In this document: one piece after another, positions 1 through 8,420 of the stretch
Layout of the letters: each line of letters begins with the position of its first letter
Numbering within the stretch: the first letter of the stretch is position 1
Source of the DNA: Lentisphaerota bacterium
GTDB lineage: Bacteria; Verrucomicrobiota; Lentisphaeria; Victivallales; Victivallaceae
Reading direction: 5' to 3'
Length of the DNA stretch: 51,105 bases
Assembly: GCA_024225035.1 (NCBI GenBank)
Contig: JAAEMX010000320.1
Location: forward strand, 1 to 51,105
The notes under the pieces: generated by a model
The model's database searches: none
What the model saw: only the letters and a program-made list of their open reading frames with translations
Told to the model about the DNA's origin: nothing
Position numbers and translations under genes: made by a program

Positions 1-2
1 CG

Positions 3-110
3 CAACATGGTATTAAAGAAATAGAAAATGATATAGCAAGTGTAGAATATAAGTTCACAGACAATCTTAAAATCCTTGCTAAAAATTTGGTAGAACTTTC
101 TTTATTATGA
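3..110 (+). CDS. C-terminal end of an unidentified protein (cut by window edge)
   Basis: An open frame enters from the left edge and runs 35 codons to a TGA at 108-110. Composition is AT-rich with many Lys, Asn, Glu and Leu residues, like the methyltransferase that follows. No motif can be recognised in so short a piece. It may be the tail of a surface-polysaccharide or transferase gene, but nothing visible proves this. Confidence 0.4.
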   Translation, partial: QHGIKEIENDIASVEYKFTDNLKILAKNLVELSLL

Positions 111-232
111 TGAAACTAGAATTAGAAAATGGAAAAAGAACACTATCACTGCTCATGTTGCCTCATGTAAAATTAACTGAAAGCTGCTTGTTATTAGAGG
201 AAGCTGTAAATTTTATGCATTATTCAGGCTAG
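107..232 (+). CDS. Possible 41-residue small ORF overlapping the upstream stop
   Basis: Two adjacent ATG codons at 107 and 110 overlap the TGA of the preceding frame, an arrangement typical of translational coupling. The frame runs 41 codons to TAG at 230-232. There is no recognised domain, no clear ribosome-binding site, and the length is near chance. It could equally be a remnant. Confidence 0.15.
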   Translation: MMKLELENGKRTLSLLMLPHVKLTESCLLLEEAVNFMHYSG

Positions 233-273
233 TAGTTTTTCCATAATCACTATTTTAACAAATATATCAATCT

Positions 274-297
274 TATATTGCTCCCATTTAAGAAATT
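274..297 (+). repeat. 24-bp direct repeat, left copy
   Basis: The 24 bases beginning TATATTGCTCCC occur here and again, base for base, at 1209-1232. The copies start 935 bp apart and lie either side of the low-GC methyltransferase gene. Exact identity in otherwise unrelated surroundings suggests an insertion boundary or cassette-type site, or a local duplication. No inverted terminal repeats or recombinase gene is visible. Confidence 0.7.
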
Positions 298-464
298 CTA
301 ATTTATGAATTTTAGAGGAAACGTTTTACGAAACAATTGCATTATCATACCCAATAGTAATAATGCAATATAGCTATGAAATTCGTATTTAAAATTCTTT
401 TTGAGAATCTAGTTTTAAATTCAAATATTTAACATAAATTATTCAAAAAAAAGAGAGAGTACAA

Positions 465-1208
465 TTGAAAAGATTAATTACTAAAAGTTTAAATTGCCTT
501 TATTATAGGTTTAATCATTTAGCAGAAAATCGTATTCAAAAAAAAATTTATAAAAAATTTAATGCAAAAGATGTTTTTACATATATCTATAAAAATAAAA
601 AATGGGTATTTAATGGACTTAAATCAGTTTCTGGACCGGGAGCAGAACTCGAACAAGCAAGAATTATAACTAATTATTTACCTGTTGTTTTTAAAAAGTA
701 CGACATAACAAGCATCTATGACATACCATGTGGCGACTTCAACTGGATGAAAGAGATAAAACTTTCAAAAATTGACTACACCGGAGGAGATATTGTTGAT
801 GAATTAATTGAGTCAAACACAAAAAAATATTCTTCTAAAAATATAAATTTCATAAAAATTAATATTCTTGAAAATAATGCTCTTATTAATCTAAAGGAAA
901 AAGACCTGCTCCTTTGCAGGGATTGTTTAATACATTTTTCTAATAAAGATGTATTAAAGGCATTAAATAATATCTGTAAAACCAAATGCAAATATTTATT
1001 AGCATCTACATATCCTGGAGAAAATAAAAATAAAAATATTGTAACAGGTATGTGGAGGCGAATAAACCTGACACTCAAACCTTTTTCACTTCCTGCACCT
1101 CTAGAAATTATTGATGAAAAAGATCGGGAATGTACTTCAAAATATCCTCGTAAACATATTGCTTTATGGGATATTAAAGAAATCAAAAAGAAAATTATAG
1201 CTATATAA
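465..1208 (+). CDS. SAM-dependent methyltransferase, low GC, probably acquired
   Basis: The 247-residue product carries a class I methyltransferase core. A glycine-bearing SAM-binding loop (DIPCGDF) lies near residue 88, an acidic strand end follows at about residue 108, and a third motif (LLLCRDCLIHF) near residue 150. The substrate is unknown; related proteins often sit in surface-polysaccharide clusters. The TTG start follows a purine-rich GAGAGAG stretch. Base composition is clearly more AT-rich than the genes from 8 kb onward. It stands between two exact 24-bp direct repeats, the right copy touching its stop codon, which supports acquisition as a unit. Family assignment is fairly secure, specificity is not. 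Confidence 0.7.
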   Translation: MKRLITKSLNCLYYRFNHLAENRIQKKIYKKFNAKDVFTYIYKNKKWVFNGLKSVSGPGAELEQARIITNYLPVVFKKYDITSIYDIPCGDFNWMKEIKLSKIDYTGGDIVDELIESNTKKYSSKNINFIKINILENNALINLKEKDLLLCRDCLIHFSNKDVLKALNNICKTKCKYLLASTYPGENKNKNIVTGMWRRINLTLKPFSLPAPLEIIDEKDRECTSKYPRKHIALWDIKEIKKKIIAI

Positions 1209-1232
1209 TATATTGCTCCCATTTAAGAAATT
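1209..1232 (+). repeat. 24-bp direct repeat, right copy
   Basis: Identical to 274-297. It begins immediately after the TAA of the methyltransferase, so the unit between equivalent points of the two repeats is 935 bp and holds exactly one gene. Confidence 0.7.
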
Positions 1233-1261
1233 TGATAAATTAAGTTAGCCTGTAATTATGA

Positions 1262-1473
1262 GATATCAACTCAGCGTCGATTTCAGAGTTCAGTTTTATT
1301 ATATATCATATTGATAAAAATTATTGGCATAAAGGGTTTGCTTCTGAAGCGGCACAAAAATGCCTTGAATATGGTTTCAATGAATTTAACCTTGAAGAAA
1401 TATACATACATATGTAAAAAATATTCCATCAATCAATGTTGCTAAAAAAATAGGTATGAAGAAAAGAGTTTAA
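1262..1473 (+). pseudogene. GNAT acetyltransferase remnant (RimJ/RimL type)
   Basis: In one frame (1262-1417) the translation contains YHIDKNYWHKGFASEA, the acetyl-CoA-binding region of RimJ/RimL-type N-acetyltransferases. It stops at TAA 1415-1417. The frame one base back then continues with KNIPSINVAKKIGMKK, the usual C-terminal motif, to a stop at 1471-1473. Restoring one T after the ATG at 1412 joins the two parts perfectly. The N-terminal half of the domain is missing, so this is a decayed fragment even if the frameshift were a sequencing error. Confidence 0.8.
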
Positions 1474-1494
1474 TAAAAAGATAGGCTATGCAAA

Positions 1495-1530
1495 GTGTAG
1501 TGACCCCATTTTTCAATGGCAGCACTACAT
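1495..1530. repeat. Imperfect inverted repeat (hairpin)
   Basis: TGTAGTG at 1496-1502 pairs with CACTACA at 1523-1529. Inside it CCAT pairs with ATGG across a six-base loop, with a small symmetric internal loop between the stems. It lies between two gene remnants. It has no T-tract, so it is not an obvious terminator. It could be part of a mobile-element end or a REP-like unit; no second copy was noticed here. Confidence 0.4.
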
Positions 1531-1574
1531 TTCGTTATAGATGTATATTTAGTCGTTTGATTTTTTGTTTGGTA

Positions 1575-1620
1575 GACTCGGGTAAATTAAATATTAATCT
1601 AACCTTCCCGAGTCTTTTTC
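1575..1620 (+). terminator. Terminator-like hairpin with T-tract
   Basis: GACTCGGG at 1575-1582 pairs with CCCGAGTC at 1607-1614 and is followed by TTTTT. The 24-base AT-rich loop is long for an intrinsic terminator. It would end transcription from the GNAT remnant or methyltransferase side. Confidence 0.5.
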
Positions 1621-1881
1621 ATGCTCCGCCTTCCAATTTTCATGTTTTTTGTAAATAGTGCTACAAACATTAGTGTTTTGTGCTATTTTAAACGTGTAAT
1701 CTACGCCTTAAGAGGTCCAGCTTTATACGCAATTTCTCCGGGTCTCTTTTTTTTGAAAAAATTTTGACTTTTTTTATGGTCATTAACCTAAATCGGCTTA
1801 TTTTTGAAGATTTAAGCTCAAGCTGTTTGGGTTAACAACAACCTTGTGACATAAAAATTTTTGGAAAAATTTCTATTTTGA

Positions 1882-2247
1882 TTGATTTTTACTGCTATTC
1901 TTGGCATATACTTAGTGTTTCACACTCCTATATTCAAAGGTGTCCCAAAATTTCTTGCAAAAGAGAAAATTCCTGTATGGATCAGACATGTTCTAGTTCC
2001 TAGTTTGACTAATGACCGCAAACAGCTTGACTTACTTGGCAAAATCCTTTCGAAATTCAAAAATATTGAAATTGTCGAAGTCTTACCGTTTCATAAAATT
2101 GGTGAGTACAAGTGGGAAGAAATGAATTTACGTTATGAACTCAGCTCTGTCAGTCCACCAACGCAGAAAGACTTAGAGGATGCTATAAATATTTTGAAAT
2201 CTCATGGTCTTAAAGTGAGACAGGATTTTTATACTCACCAAAAATAA
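1882..2247 (+). pseudogene. pflA: Truncated pyruvate formate-lyase activating enzyme (C-terminal part)
   Basis: From about codon 17 the frame matches the C-terminal half of PFL activase: VWIRHVLVP, then EVLPFHKIGEYKWEEM, then a PP-containing helix and a closing GLKVR. The N-terminal half, with the radical-SAM CX3CX2C cluster, is absent; upstream sequence is non-coding and AT-rich. The frame has no credible start and no pflB neighbour, so the fragment cannot be functional. Identification rests on motifs recognised by eye but they are distinctive. Confidence 0.8.
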
Positions 2248-2326
2248 AATACTTCAAAATAACTTATTATACTTGCAAATACAGAATCAATAAAGTACTA
2301 TAAATAATATTAATAAAATACTATTT

Positions 2327-3073
2327 ATGATACCTAAAATGGAAGTTATAAAAAGAGCTATTGCTATTTTGGATGCATTAAGCCACAATAGCCAAGGAAT
2401 GAAATTCAGTGAAATTGCTGATGCTATGAGAATTTCAGGCCCCAGTACTTTATCAAGAATGCTACAGAGCCTTTGCTGCTACGCCGCCGTAAAAAAGTCA
2501 CATGACGGCATTTATACATTAACTCCCAAGGTTGTGCAATGGGGACAAAACATTACTCCTAAGTTATCACTCCAACAGGTTGTTAAGCCTTCTATGGAAA
2601 GGATTACCAAAAAGCTGAAAGTGAGCACAATAGTTTTCGAACACACTGGCAACGCCATGCGGTGCATTGAGAAAATATCTGATGAATTATCACCATCACT
2701 GCAAACTCCAGGTGTCATTCTATCTGTATGCATTAAGCTTATCGGCAGCTACTGGATTATGTCTGAAAACCAAAAATATGAAGATAATTACGCAGGTGAT
2801 TTTGAAGATTCTCAAGCATACAAATATTTATTGAAAACATTTGCCGAAGATGCTCAAAAAGACGGCTGCGTTTATGATTATGGAAAAAATTTTCCAGACA
2901 ACAATAGACTTTCTGTTCCAATTCATTTTAATGGAAAAACCATCGCAATACTGGGTGCTGGTTTTACTCCGGGTCGCCTGAAGGAAAAAGGTTTCAGGAA
3001 AAGGCTTACGGCCGAATTGCTCACAGCTGCCGAGGAAGTTTCTTACATCATTAGCGAGCAAGATGATGTTTAA
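2327..3073 (+). CDS. IclR-family transcriptional regulator
   Basis: A 248-residue protein with an N-terminal winged helix-turn-helix (about residues 5-70; recognition region around PSTLSRMLQSL) and a C-terminal IclR effector-binding domain from about residue 85. The effector domain is slightly short and lacks some usual glycine motifs. The gene is 52 bp upstream of a sulfatase on the same strand, so it probably controls that gene or a sulfated-sugar function in response to a small ligand. Regulation of the sulfatase is inference from adjacency. Confidence 0.8.
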   Translation: MIPKMEVIKRAIAILDALSHNSQGMKFSEIADAMRISGPSTLSRMLQSLCCYAAVKKSHDGIYTLTPKVVQWGQNITPKLSLQQVVKPSMERITKKLKVSTIVFEHTGNAMRCIEKISDELSPSLQTPGVILSVCIKLIGSYWIMSENQKYEDNYAGDFEDSQAYKYLLKTFAEDAQKDGCVYDYGKNFPDNNRLSVPIHFNGKTIAILGAGFTPGRLKEKGFRKRLTAELLTAAEEVSYIISEQDDV

Positions 3074-3125
3074 AATTATCACACCATAAATTATATATGT
3101 GAACATCTAACGATAAGGAAGAGAG

Positions 3126-4611
3126 ATGCAGAAACCAAATATAGTTTTTATCCTTTCTGATGATCAAGGAGCGTGGGCCATGCGCTGCGCCGGAAACTCA
3201 GATATTATAACTCCAAATCTTGATCGGCTGGCTGAAGAAGGAATTTTATTTGAAAATTTCTTTTGCGTTTCACCCGTTTGCTCCCCTGCCCGGGCATCTA
3301 TAATTACAGGTCAAATACCATCAACTCATGGCGTTCACGATTTTATACGCAAGGGTAATATAGATAACCCTGCAGGCGGCCTCGGCTACAATGGGAAAGA
3401 CCGCCCAATTGAATACCTGAAAGGAATGCCCGGTTATACAGGCTATTTGGCAAAAGATGGTTATCGTTGTGGTCTGTCCGGGAAATGGCATCTTGGTGCA
3501 AGCGCTACTCCGCAAAAAAGTTTTGAATACTGGTATGCGCATGGCTTTGGAGGTGGAGATTATTACGATTATCAAGTCTACGAGGAGGTCAGTTAAAAAC
3601 AAAAAATGATTACGTCACATACAGATTTACAGATAAAGCAATAGAGTTTCTGGATCAACAATCAACCGGCAATCCATTTTACCTGAGCGTTCATTACACT
3701 GCTCCGCATTCTCCATGGAATTCAGAGAATCACCCCGGTGACATGCTGAAACTGTACAAAGACTGTAAATTTGAATCAACCCCTAAACAGCCATTGCATC
3801 CTGATCAGGTTGACTCTGCCCCTAAAGGCAACTCACCGGAAAAAAGACGCGAAAACTTAACCGGCTACTATGCATCTATTACTGCAATGGACAAATCAAT
3901 TGGTCGTATTATTGAGAAACTGGATGATATGGGAGTACGCAATAATACAATTATAATTTTTACCGCCGACAATGGCATGAATATGGGACATCATGGTATT
4001 TGGGGAAAAGGAAATGGGACTTTCCCTATGAATATGTTCGATACTTCAGTAAAAGTTCCATTTATTGTTTCCTCCCCCTTATGCTTCCCAAGCACAATTA
4101 CATAGAAGAGGGACTGTACAGTCATTATGATATTTTCCCTACATTGCTAGATTACTTAGATATAAATAGTCCGCATGATGGTGAATTGCCGGGACGCAGC
4201 TTTGCCTCTCTACTCCGCGGGGAAGAAGACCATGGTAATGAATCAGTCGTTATTTTTGACGAATACGGTCCTGTTCGCATGATTCGTGATCGTGAATGGA
4301 AATACGTGCATAGATACCCTTATGGTCCACACGAGCTATATAATCTGACCAGTGACCCTGATGAGAACTATAACTTAATTGATAATCCTGAACACTTTGA
4401 TATTATTGACCTATATCGCCACAAACTTATGAAATGGTTTGAACAGTACGTAAATCCCCGGATTGATGGCTCAAGGCTTCCAGTAACAGGCTCTGGCCAA
4501 GCTCGCTTAGCAGATGCAGATCATTCTGATAAAAAAGCTTTTTTTCTCAGACATGCTACAGGTAAACTGCCATCCTTAGATCCCAAGACAGTAACCCGCT
4601 ACTATGACTAA
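3126..4611 (+). pseudogene. Type I sulfatase, two frameshifts
   Basis: Three overlapping frames together give a full sulfatase of about 495 residues. The N-terminus has the metal-binding SDDQG; C52-S-P-A-R56 is the formylglycine signature; SGKWHLG supplies K119 and H121; the middle frame has TADNG. The C-terminal part is the usual substrate-cap region. The frame shifts by minus one near 3585 (a GGG probably reduced to GG) and again in the C-run at 4074-4078 (five C where six restore the frame). AAGGAAGAG precedes the ATG as ribosome-binding site. Either the gene is newly inactivated or both runs were misread; the rest of the sequence shows no decay. Expected role is desulfation of polysaccharides or related esters. 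Confidence 0.85.
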
Positions 4612-4633
4612 ACTCATATAATTTATCCTCACT

Positions 4634-4670
4634 GGCGCTTCTTTTTTCCAAAGGAGCGCCTTCTTCTTTT
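4634..4670 (+). terminator. Intrinsic terminator after sulfatase gene
   Basis: A ten-base-pair stem (GGCGCTTCTT with AAGGAGCGCC, one G-T wobble) closes a seven-base loop and is followed by TTCTTCTTTT. It lies 23 bp after the sulfatase stop. Confidence 0.8.
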
Positions 4671-4702
4671 GGGTCATATTAATACAAAACAGCTAATTTT
4701 TA

Positions 4703-4731
4703 TTGCAAAAACTTATCACTTACTGTATAAT
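4703..4731 (+). promoter_or_regulatory. Sigma-70 promoter, TTGCAA-N17-TATAAT
   Basis: A near-consensus -35 at 4703-4708 and a perfect -10 at 4726-4731 are separated by 17 bp. Predicted transcription start is near 4738. This rules out a start at 4703 for the following gene and supports the ATG at 4793. Confidence 0.75.
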
Positions 4732-4792
4732 CAGATTGTTATTCATTTTGAGGTCTTTTTTTTGCAATAAAAATAAATGTATTACATTAATT

Positions 4793-6061
4793 ATGAAATA
4801 TTCAAAAACTGTTTTCCTTTTGTTCAAGGGAGGAGAAAGCGACTCCGGAGTAAGGCAATCATACCATCACTGGAGTGATAGAAAACTTCTGGATCGCAAA
4901 TTTACTCTTAAATTTGGAAGAGAGAGAAAATCTCTTCTCGACAGCAGCGACATACAGCTTGTGAGAATAAACTTTCCATATACCGATGATTACCCTGCCA
5001 TTTTCAGAGGAAGAAAAAATACTGAAGTTGCAAATCACCTTATTGGAGAAGCATTGAAAACACTTCAACCTAACAGCAGGGTTTACATTGAGGCTCACTG
5101 CAACTCCGGAAGAGAAGCTATCAAGCAGGAAGTTCTTGCGTTTGATGATCCAAGATTTCCAAACTCTGAAAGAGAGTTAATGACCCCAATTTCATACCGG
5201 GAGCTTGGCGACCTCTTTGCAAAATACGTTCCATCATATGCAAAATTCGGCCTGAACATAGTTCTGTATTGCTGCAAAGCCAGACACTTTGCAAGCTGTT
5301 TAATGGGTTACCTTCATGAGAAAGGGTTCATTAATAGCTCCGTTACCTGCTTTAATGAGCAAACTGTTTCAGTATATTTTGGAATGAACTCCAAGAAAGA
5401 TCATTTTACGCTAAAGGATGCATCAAGTTTGGATCGTAGTATCTCAGGCCCAGTAGGAGTATTAAAACCATATCATCATGGTGACAAATTTCCTGATAAC
5501 AAGCTGGTCTTTTTTAACCATGCCAGCTTGGTTCAATCATTACCATACCGTGAATTTAAGAAGGCTTATATTAGGGATATAGAAACTTGCGGAATGAGTC
5601 ATATTGATGGATTTTTCGGACATTTTGACCTGCCTCCAGAAGTTGAAGAAGCCGTTATTTTCAGACAGTATATCTTTGATGGAGCTGGAAATTACCTTAA
5701 CGAATGCAAAGCCAGCCGCAAAGTATCTTCTTCAGACAAGAAGTTCATAACTGATTTTGCGAAAAACATTATGGAGCTTAATATTGGCTGTGTTACACCT
5801 CAAATTTCTGATACTGTCCTGCTTTCAGAGCTTCAACTTCTTTGCTCAGGAAAAGCAGCATCTAAGAAAAAGATTGCAGAACAGACTTTTAGTTTTATTG
5901 CTGAAAAAATATACCTGTTCTTCAAGAATAATCCTGTAGTCATCAGTCCACAATTAGCCGCACTCAAGACTGATCTCAGGGTATCACCAGGCTATGGAGC
6001 AGAAAGACTGCCGCCTGATCTTGTAAGTAGATGCAAAAACTTCCTAGAAAAAAGACCTTGA
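4793..6061 (+). CDS. Unknown protein with a caspase-like (clan CD) His/Cys pattern
   Basis: The start at 4793 is chosen because the promoter lies inside the longer frame; this gives 422 residues and no signal peptide. Residues 97-106 (VYIEAHCNSG) and 154-161 (LNIVLYCC) each form a hydrophobic strand ending in His102 and Cys160/161. That order and spacing resemble the catalytic dyad of caspase-fold peptidases (C80/CHAT type), with a helix-forming segment around 133-146 between them. About 240 residues of unrecognised sequence follow. There is no clear Shine-Dalgarno site. It stands alone between its own promoter and a strong terminator. The fold assignment is a pattern-based inference; it may be an effector-like or toxin-like protease. 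Confidence 0.5.
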   Translation: MKYSKTVFLLFKGGESDSGVRQSYHHWSDRKLLDRKFTLKFGRERKSLLDSSDIQLVRINFPYTDDYPAIFRGRKNTEVANHLIGEALKTLQPNSRVYIEAHCNSGREAIKQEVLAFDDPRFPNSERELMTPISYRELGDLFAKYVPSYAKFGLNIVLYCCKARHFASCLMGYLHEKGFINSSVTCFNEQTVSVYFGMNSKKDHFTLKDASSLDRSISGPVGVLKPYHHGDKFPDNKLVFFNHASLVQSLPYREFKKAYIRDIETCGMSHIDGFFGHFDLPPEVEEAVIFRQYIFDGAGNYLNECKASRKVSSSDKKFITDFAKNIMELNIGCVTPQISDTVLLSELQLLCSGKAASKKKIAEQTFSFIAEKIYLFFKNNPVVISPQLAALKTDLRVSPGYGAERLPPDLVSRCKNFLEKRP

Positions 6062-6121
6062 TTACTTAGTTAACCAAGGTCTATATACAAAAAATGGTGC
6101 CAAGAAACGGCACCATTTTTT
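6054..6121. terminator. Bidirectional terminator with accessory hairpin
   Basis: ATGGTGCC and GGCACCAT form a perfect stem flanked by six A on the left and six or more T on the right (6089-6121). It can therefore end transcription of both the + gene at 4793 and the - nuclease gene. Just before it, AGACCTTG (6054-6061) pairs with CAAGGTCT (6075-6082), overlapping the + stop codon. Confidence 0.85.
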
Positions 6122-6126
6122 GATAA

Positions 6127-6798
6127 TCAGTTTTCCGGAAAGCGTAATTCCGTTAACGCAGTAATAAACTTAATTGAGACTCGGAAATAAGAAGGTGGGT
6201 ATTTACTGCCACGGTTAGGAACAACAAAGCATTCAATGGGTTTCAAGTTTTTGTCCAGTACAACCTTAAAATATAACTGCGGCACAGCGACATCACTCTT
6301 ACCTATTTGCTCGTATATATTTCCCAGTACCACTGGCCCAGTAATTACGTTTATAGTACCATACTCCATTGCAATATCACGAACTCTGGCTTCTACCATT
6401 TTCCATATTCTGCGGTTACAGTCTTTGGTCTGTGGTGACATATTGCTCAAAAAGAATGATTCAAGCATTGCTTTTGGCGACCATTTAAACACTGCAGCAG
6501 GTGCCATATGACCACGATCAAAGCCGCTGCGTGCATAATCGGAAAGCCGGGCACTACCACCGTCAATGGCAGGATCAGGTCGGAACTTATCTTTGCGTTT
6601 ACAGGCAGGGTTTCTCAATTTATCAGCGTTAATCTCATAAGCTACCCAATAGGCTTGCTGCCACTTCCTGCAGTATTTTAAAGTATATGCAAAGTGTTCA
6701 ACCACCTGTCCCTCATAATCATCTTCAGGTAAAACATAAGCCCAGGATATAGTACTTATCCCAATAAACGCCAAAATTGCAAGAATAGGTTTTCGCAT
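6127..6798 (-). CDS. Secreted DNA/RNA non-specific endonuclease (NUC1 family)
   Basis: A 223-residue protein with an N-terminal signal peptide (charged MRK, hydrophobic to about residue 18, likely cleavage after SWA). The Endonuclease_NS core follows: DRGH at 94-97 with His97 as expected general base, then SNMSPQ at 118-123 and an Asn128...Trp...Glu136 metal-binding pattern. It should cleave DNA and RNA outside the cytoplasm with a divalent metal. The start is backed by GGAG seven bases upstream. It is a single gene ending in the shared terminator, probably for nutrient scavenging from nucleic acids. Confidence 0.88.
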   Translation of the reverse strand: MRKPILAILAFIGISTISWAYVLPEDDYEGQVVEHFAYTLKYCRKWQQAYWVAYEINADKLRNPACKRKDKFRPDPAIDGGSARLSDYARSGFDRGHMAPAAVFKWSPKAMLESFFLSNMSPQTKDCNRRIWKMVEARVRDIAMEYGTINVITGPVVLGNIYEQIGKSDVAVPQLYFKVVLDKNLKPIECFVVPNRGSKYPPSYFRVSIKFITALTELRFPEN

Positions 6799-7171
6799 AG
6801 ATTTTCTCCATTAAATGCTGATTAAATAATATTCGCCTAAAACAAATTAGACTATAAACAAAATTCCTGCTTTTTCAATTGATAAAAAAGGCTCTATTTC
6901 AGTTTTACAGGAATATTGAGCACAGACCATAGGCATTTATATTTTTAAGGATTGAGAAAAACAAAAAATACAAAATAACGTAAACAATTAATTATCTAAG
7001 CACTAACAGAAATACTCAAAACTTCACCTCCCTTTTCGGTATCACATTAAGTGAACATTCAATGCTTTATTTTGTCCTACAATAATAAAGAGGTTTTTAA
7101 CTGCAAGTAACTTACAATTATATAATCGCAGTAAAAAGTGATAAATTGGACGTGAAAAATAAGGTATAAAA
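6799..7171. other. Intergenic region between divergent genes, candidate promoter
   Basis: This 373-bp AT-rich stretch holds no credible ORF. A -10 TATAAT lies at 7121-7126 with TTAACT at 7097-7102 (18-bp spacing), positioned to drive the + gene at 7172. ATTCCTG at 6863-6869 and CAGGAAT at 6908-6914 form an inverted repeat with a 38-base spacer, possibly an operator or weak RNA stem. Confidence 0.4.
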
Positions 7172-8314
7172 ATGAACGGTAACGAACTTCTAAAAGACAT
7201 GTTTTATCGTCAACCAGGAAATCATCAATTTACACTGAATAATATTGCCTTCTATTCAGAAAAAAGAATGGGGTTAGGAGTTGAAAGAATCAGGACTCCT
7301 CTCTTTGAATCAATTCCTTCTTTACCAGATATCAGCCAGTGCTTCGCAAAAGACTGCATATTCTTGTCGCTATTATCCAGTACTCTCAGCATAAAACAGG
7401 GAGTATACTTCACAACAATTATGCATGCTGACACTACCCATGTATATATTATGGACAAAAGACGCGGCAAAGTTTACAGGATGCAAAAAGTTTTGCCTCG
7501 TGGAAGACACTTTGGCGCAGGCGGTTACTCAAGAAGTAAGTGCTGGGTCAGGTTTCTTGAAGTTTTCATGCACATGCGTTGGCAGGCAGGGGATTACAGA
7601 TTTAAACCTGCTTCAATTACCAGCATTTTCAGCTTAATGGGAATAGACACATCAGATATCGGAACCTCGCAGGCTTTCCCTTCTTACGGTAACATTTCAG
7701 TCACTGATCTAATAAGGAATTCACTGCAAAATCAACTACCTATCTCGGTAAGCTACTACCCTGGCAAACGGGTTCCTCACAAGGGAATTTATCCAAGCCA
7801 CACTTACGGCGTATTAGGAATTGATGAGAGAAGGGAAAAAGTTTTTTTCTTTAATCCTCTTGCACATGGATCAAAATCAGGATTGTTTTATTTATCACGA
7901 TTTAGATATAAATTTGAATTGAGCTTCAAGGAAACCAACGAACAATTCGAATATATATTTGGTAAAGAATCAGCAGCTGTCCCCCCTCATTACACGCGCT
8001 CACCTGAGGCCGTAGCCTCTGCAAGAAATGCCATAGCTCAAGCCGAGGCACGAGATAATATTTCTCAAGACATAAACCGTAGCTTGCCAAGAAGCTCATC
8101 CTTCTCCGATTGGGAAATGCTGGGGGAAACTGAAACAGGAATACCACGCTCAGGCTCTACTGCTTCTTTTTCAGATTGGGAGATGGTTGCAGAAAGCGGA
8201 CTTTCAGCTCGTCCCGGGAAACTGTCATTGACTCTGGCTGACTGGCAAATCACTGAAGGTGGACCGTCTGATTCAAGAAGAAATTCTATTGCAGAAGGCT
8301 GGGAGCTTGCTTAA
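7172..8314 (+). CDS. Calpain-like (C2) cysteine protease with Trp-motif repeat tail
   Basis: The 380-residue protein shows the three calpain catalytic signatures in order: KDCIFLSLLSS (Cys62), SHTYGVLGI (His210) and FFNPLAHG (Asn228). Cys-to-His spacing of 148 is close to that of calpains. There is no signal peptide or membrane segment. After about residue 300 a disordered Ser-rich tail carries four similar motifs 20-22 residues apart: SDWEML, SDWEMV, ADWQIT and EGWELA, the last ending the protein. The first two fit the eukaryotic LC3-interacting consensus as generally described. ATG follows a weak AAGG. Bacterial calpain-like enzymes with short docking repeats suggest a delivered effector; that role is inference, the protease assignment is moderately strong. 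Confidence 0.65.
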   Translation: MNGNELLKDMFYRQPGNHQFTLNNIAFYSEKRMGLGVERIRTPLFESIPSLPDISQCFAKDCIFLSLLSSTLSIKQGVYFTTIMHADTTHVYIMDKRRGKVYRMQKVLPRGRHFGAGGYSRSKCWVRFLEVFMHMRWQAGDYRFKPASITSIFSLMGIDTSDIGTSQAFPSYGNISVTDLIRNSLQNQLPISVSYYPGKRVPHKGIYPSHTYGVLGIDERREKVFFFNPLAHGSKSGLFYLSRFRYKFELSFKETNEQFEYIFGKESAAVPPHYTRSPEAVASARNAIAQAEARDNISQDINRSLPRSSSFSDWEMLGETETGIPRSGSTASFSDWEMVAESGLSARPGKLSLTLADWQITEGGPSDSRRNSIAEGWELA

Positions 8315-8420
8315 CAATCTTAAAAGCTGTGAATCAATAATTGCAAACAACTATTGTAATTAAACGTAAAAGGGTCTATTTTCATTTGAATTTTTACTAA
8401 TAAATTTTCAGGTGAGCACA

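Noticed and set aside
776..1222. Minus-strand 148-codon ORF opposite the methyltransferase gene
   Set aside because: It is antisense to a gene with clear methyltransferase motifs and has no motif or ribosome-binding site of its own.
274..1232. Integron gene cassette
   Set aside because: The 24-bp repeats have no internal palindromes or GTTRRRY core, and no integrase gene is present; a generic direct-repeat-bounded unit is all that can be claimed.
4703..4792. N-terminal extension of the caspase-like protein from a TTG at 4703
   Set aside because: The TTG is part of a near-consensus -35 box and transcription would start near 4738, so these codons cannot be translated from that promoter.
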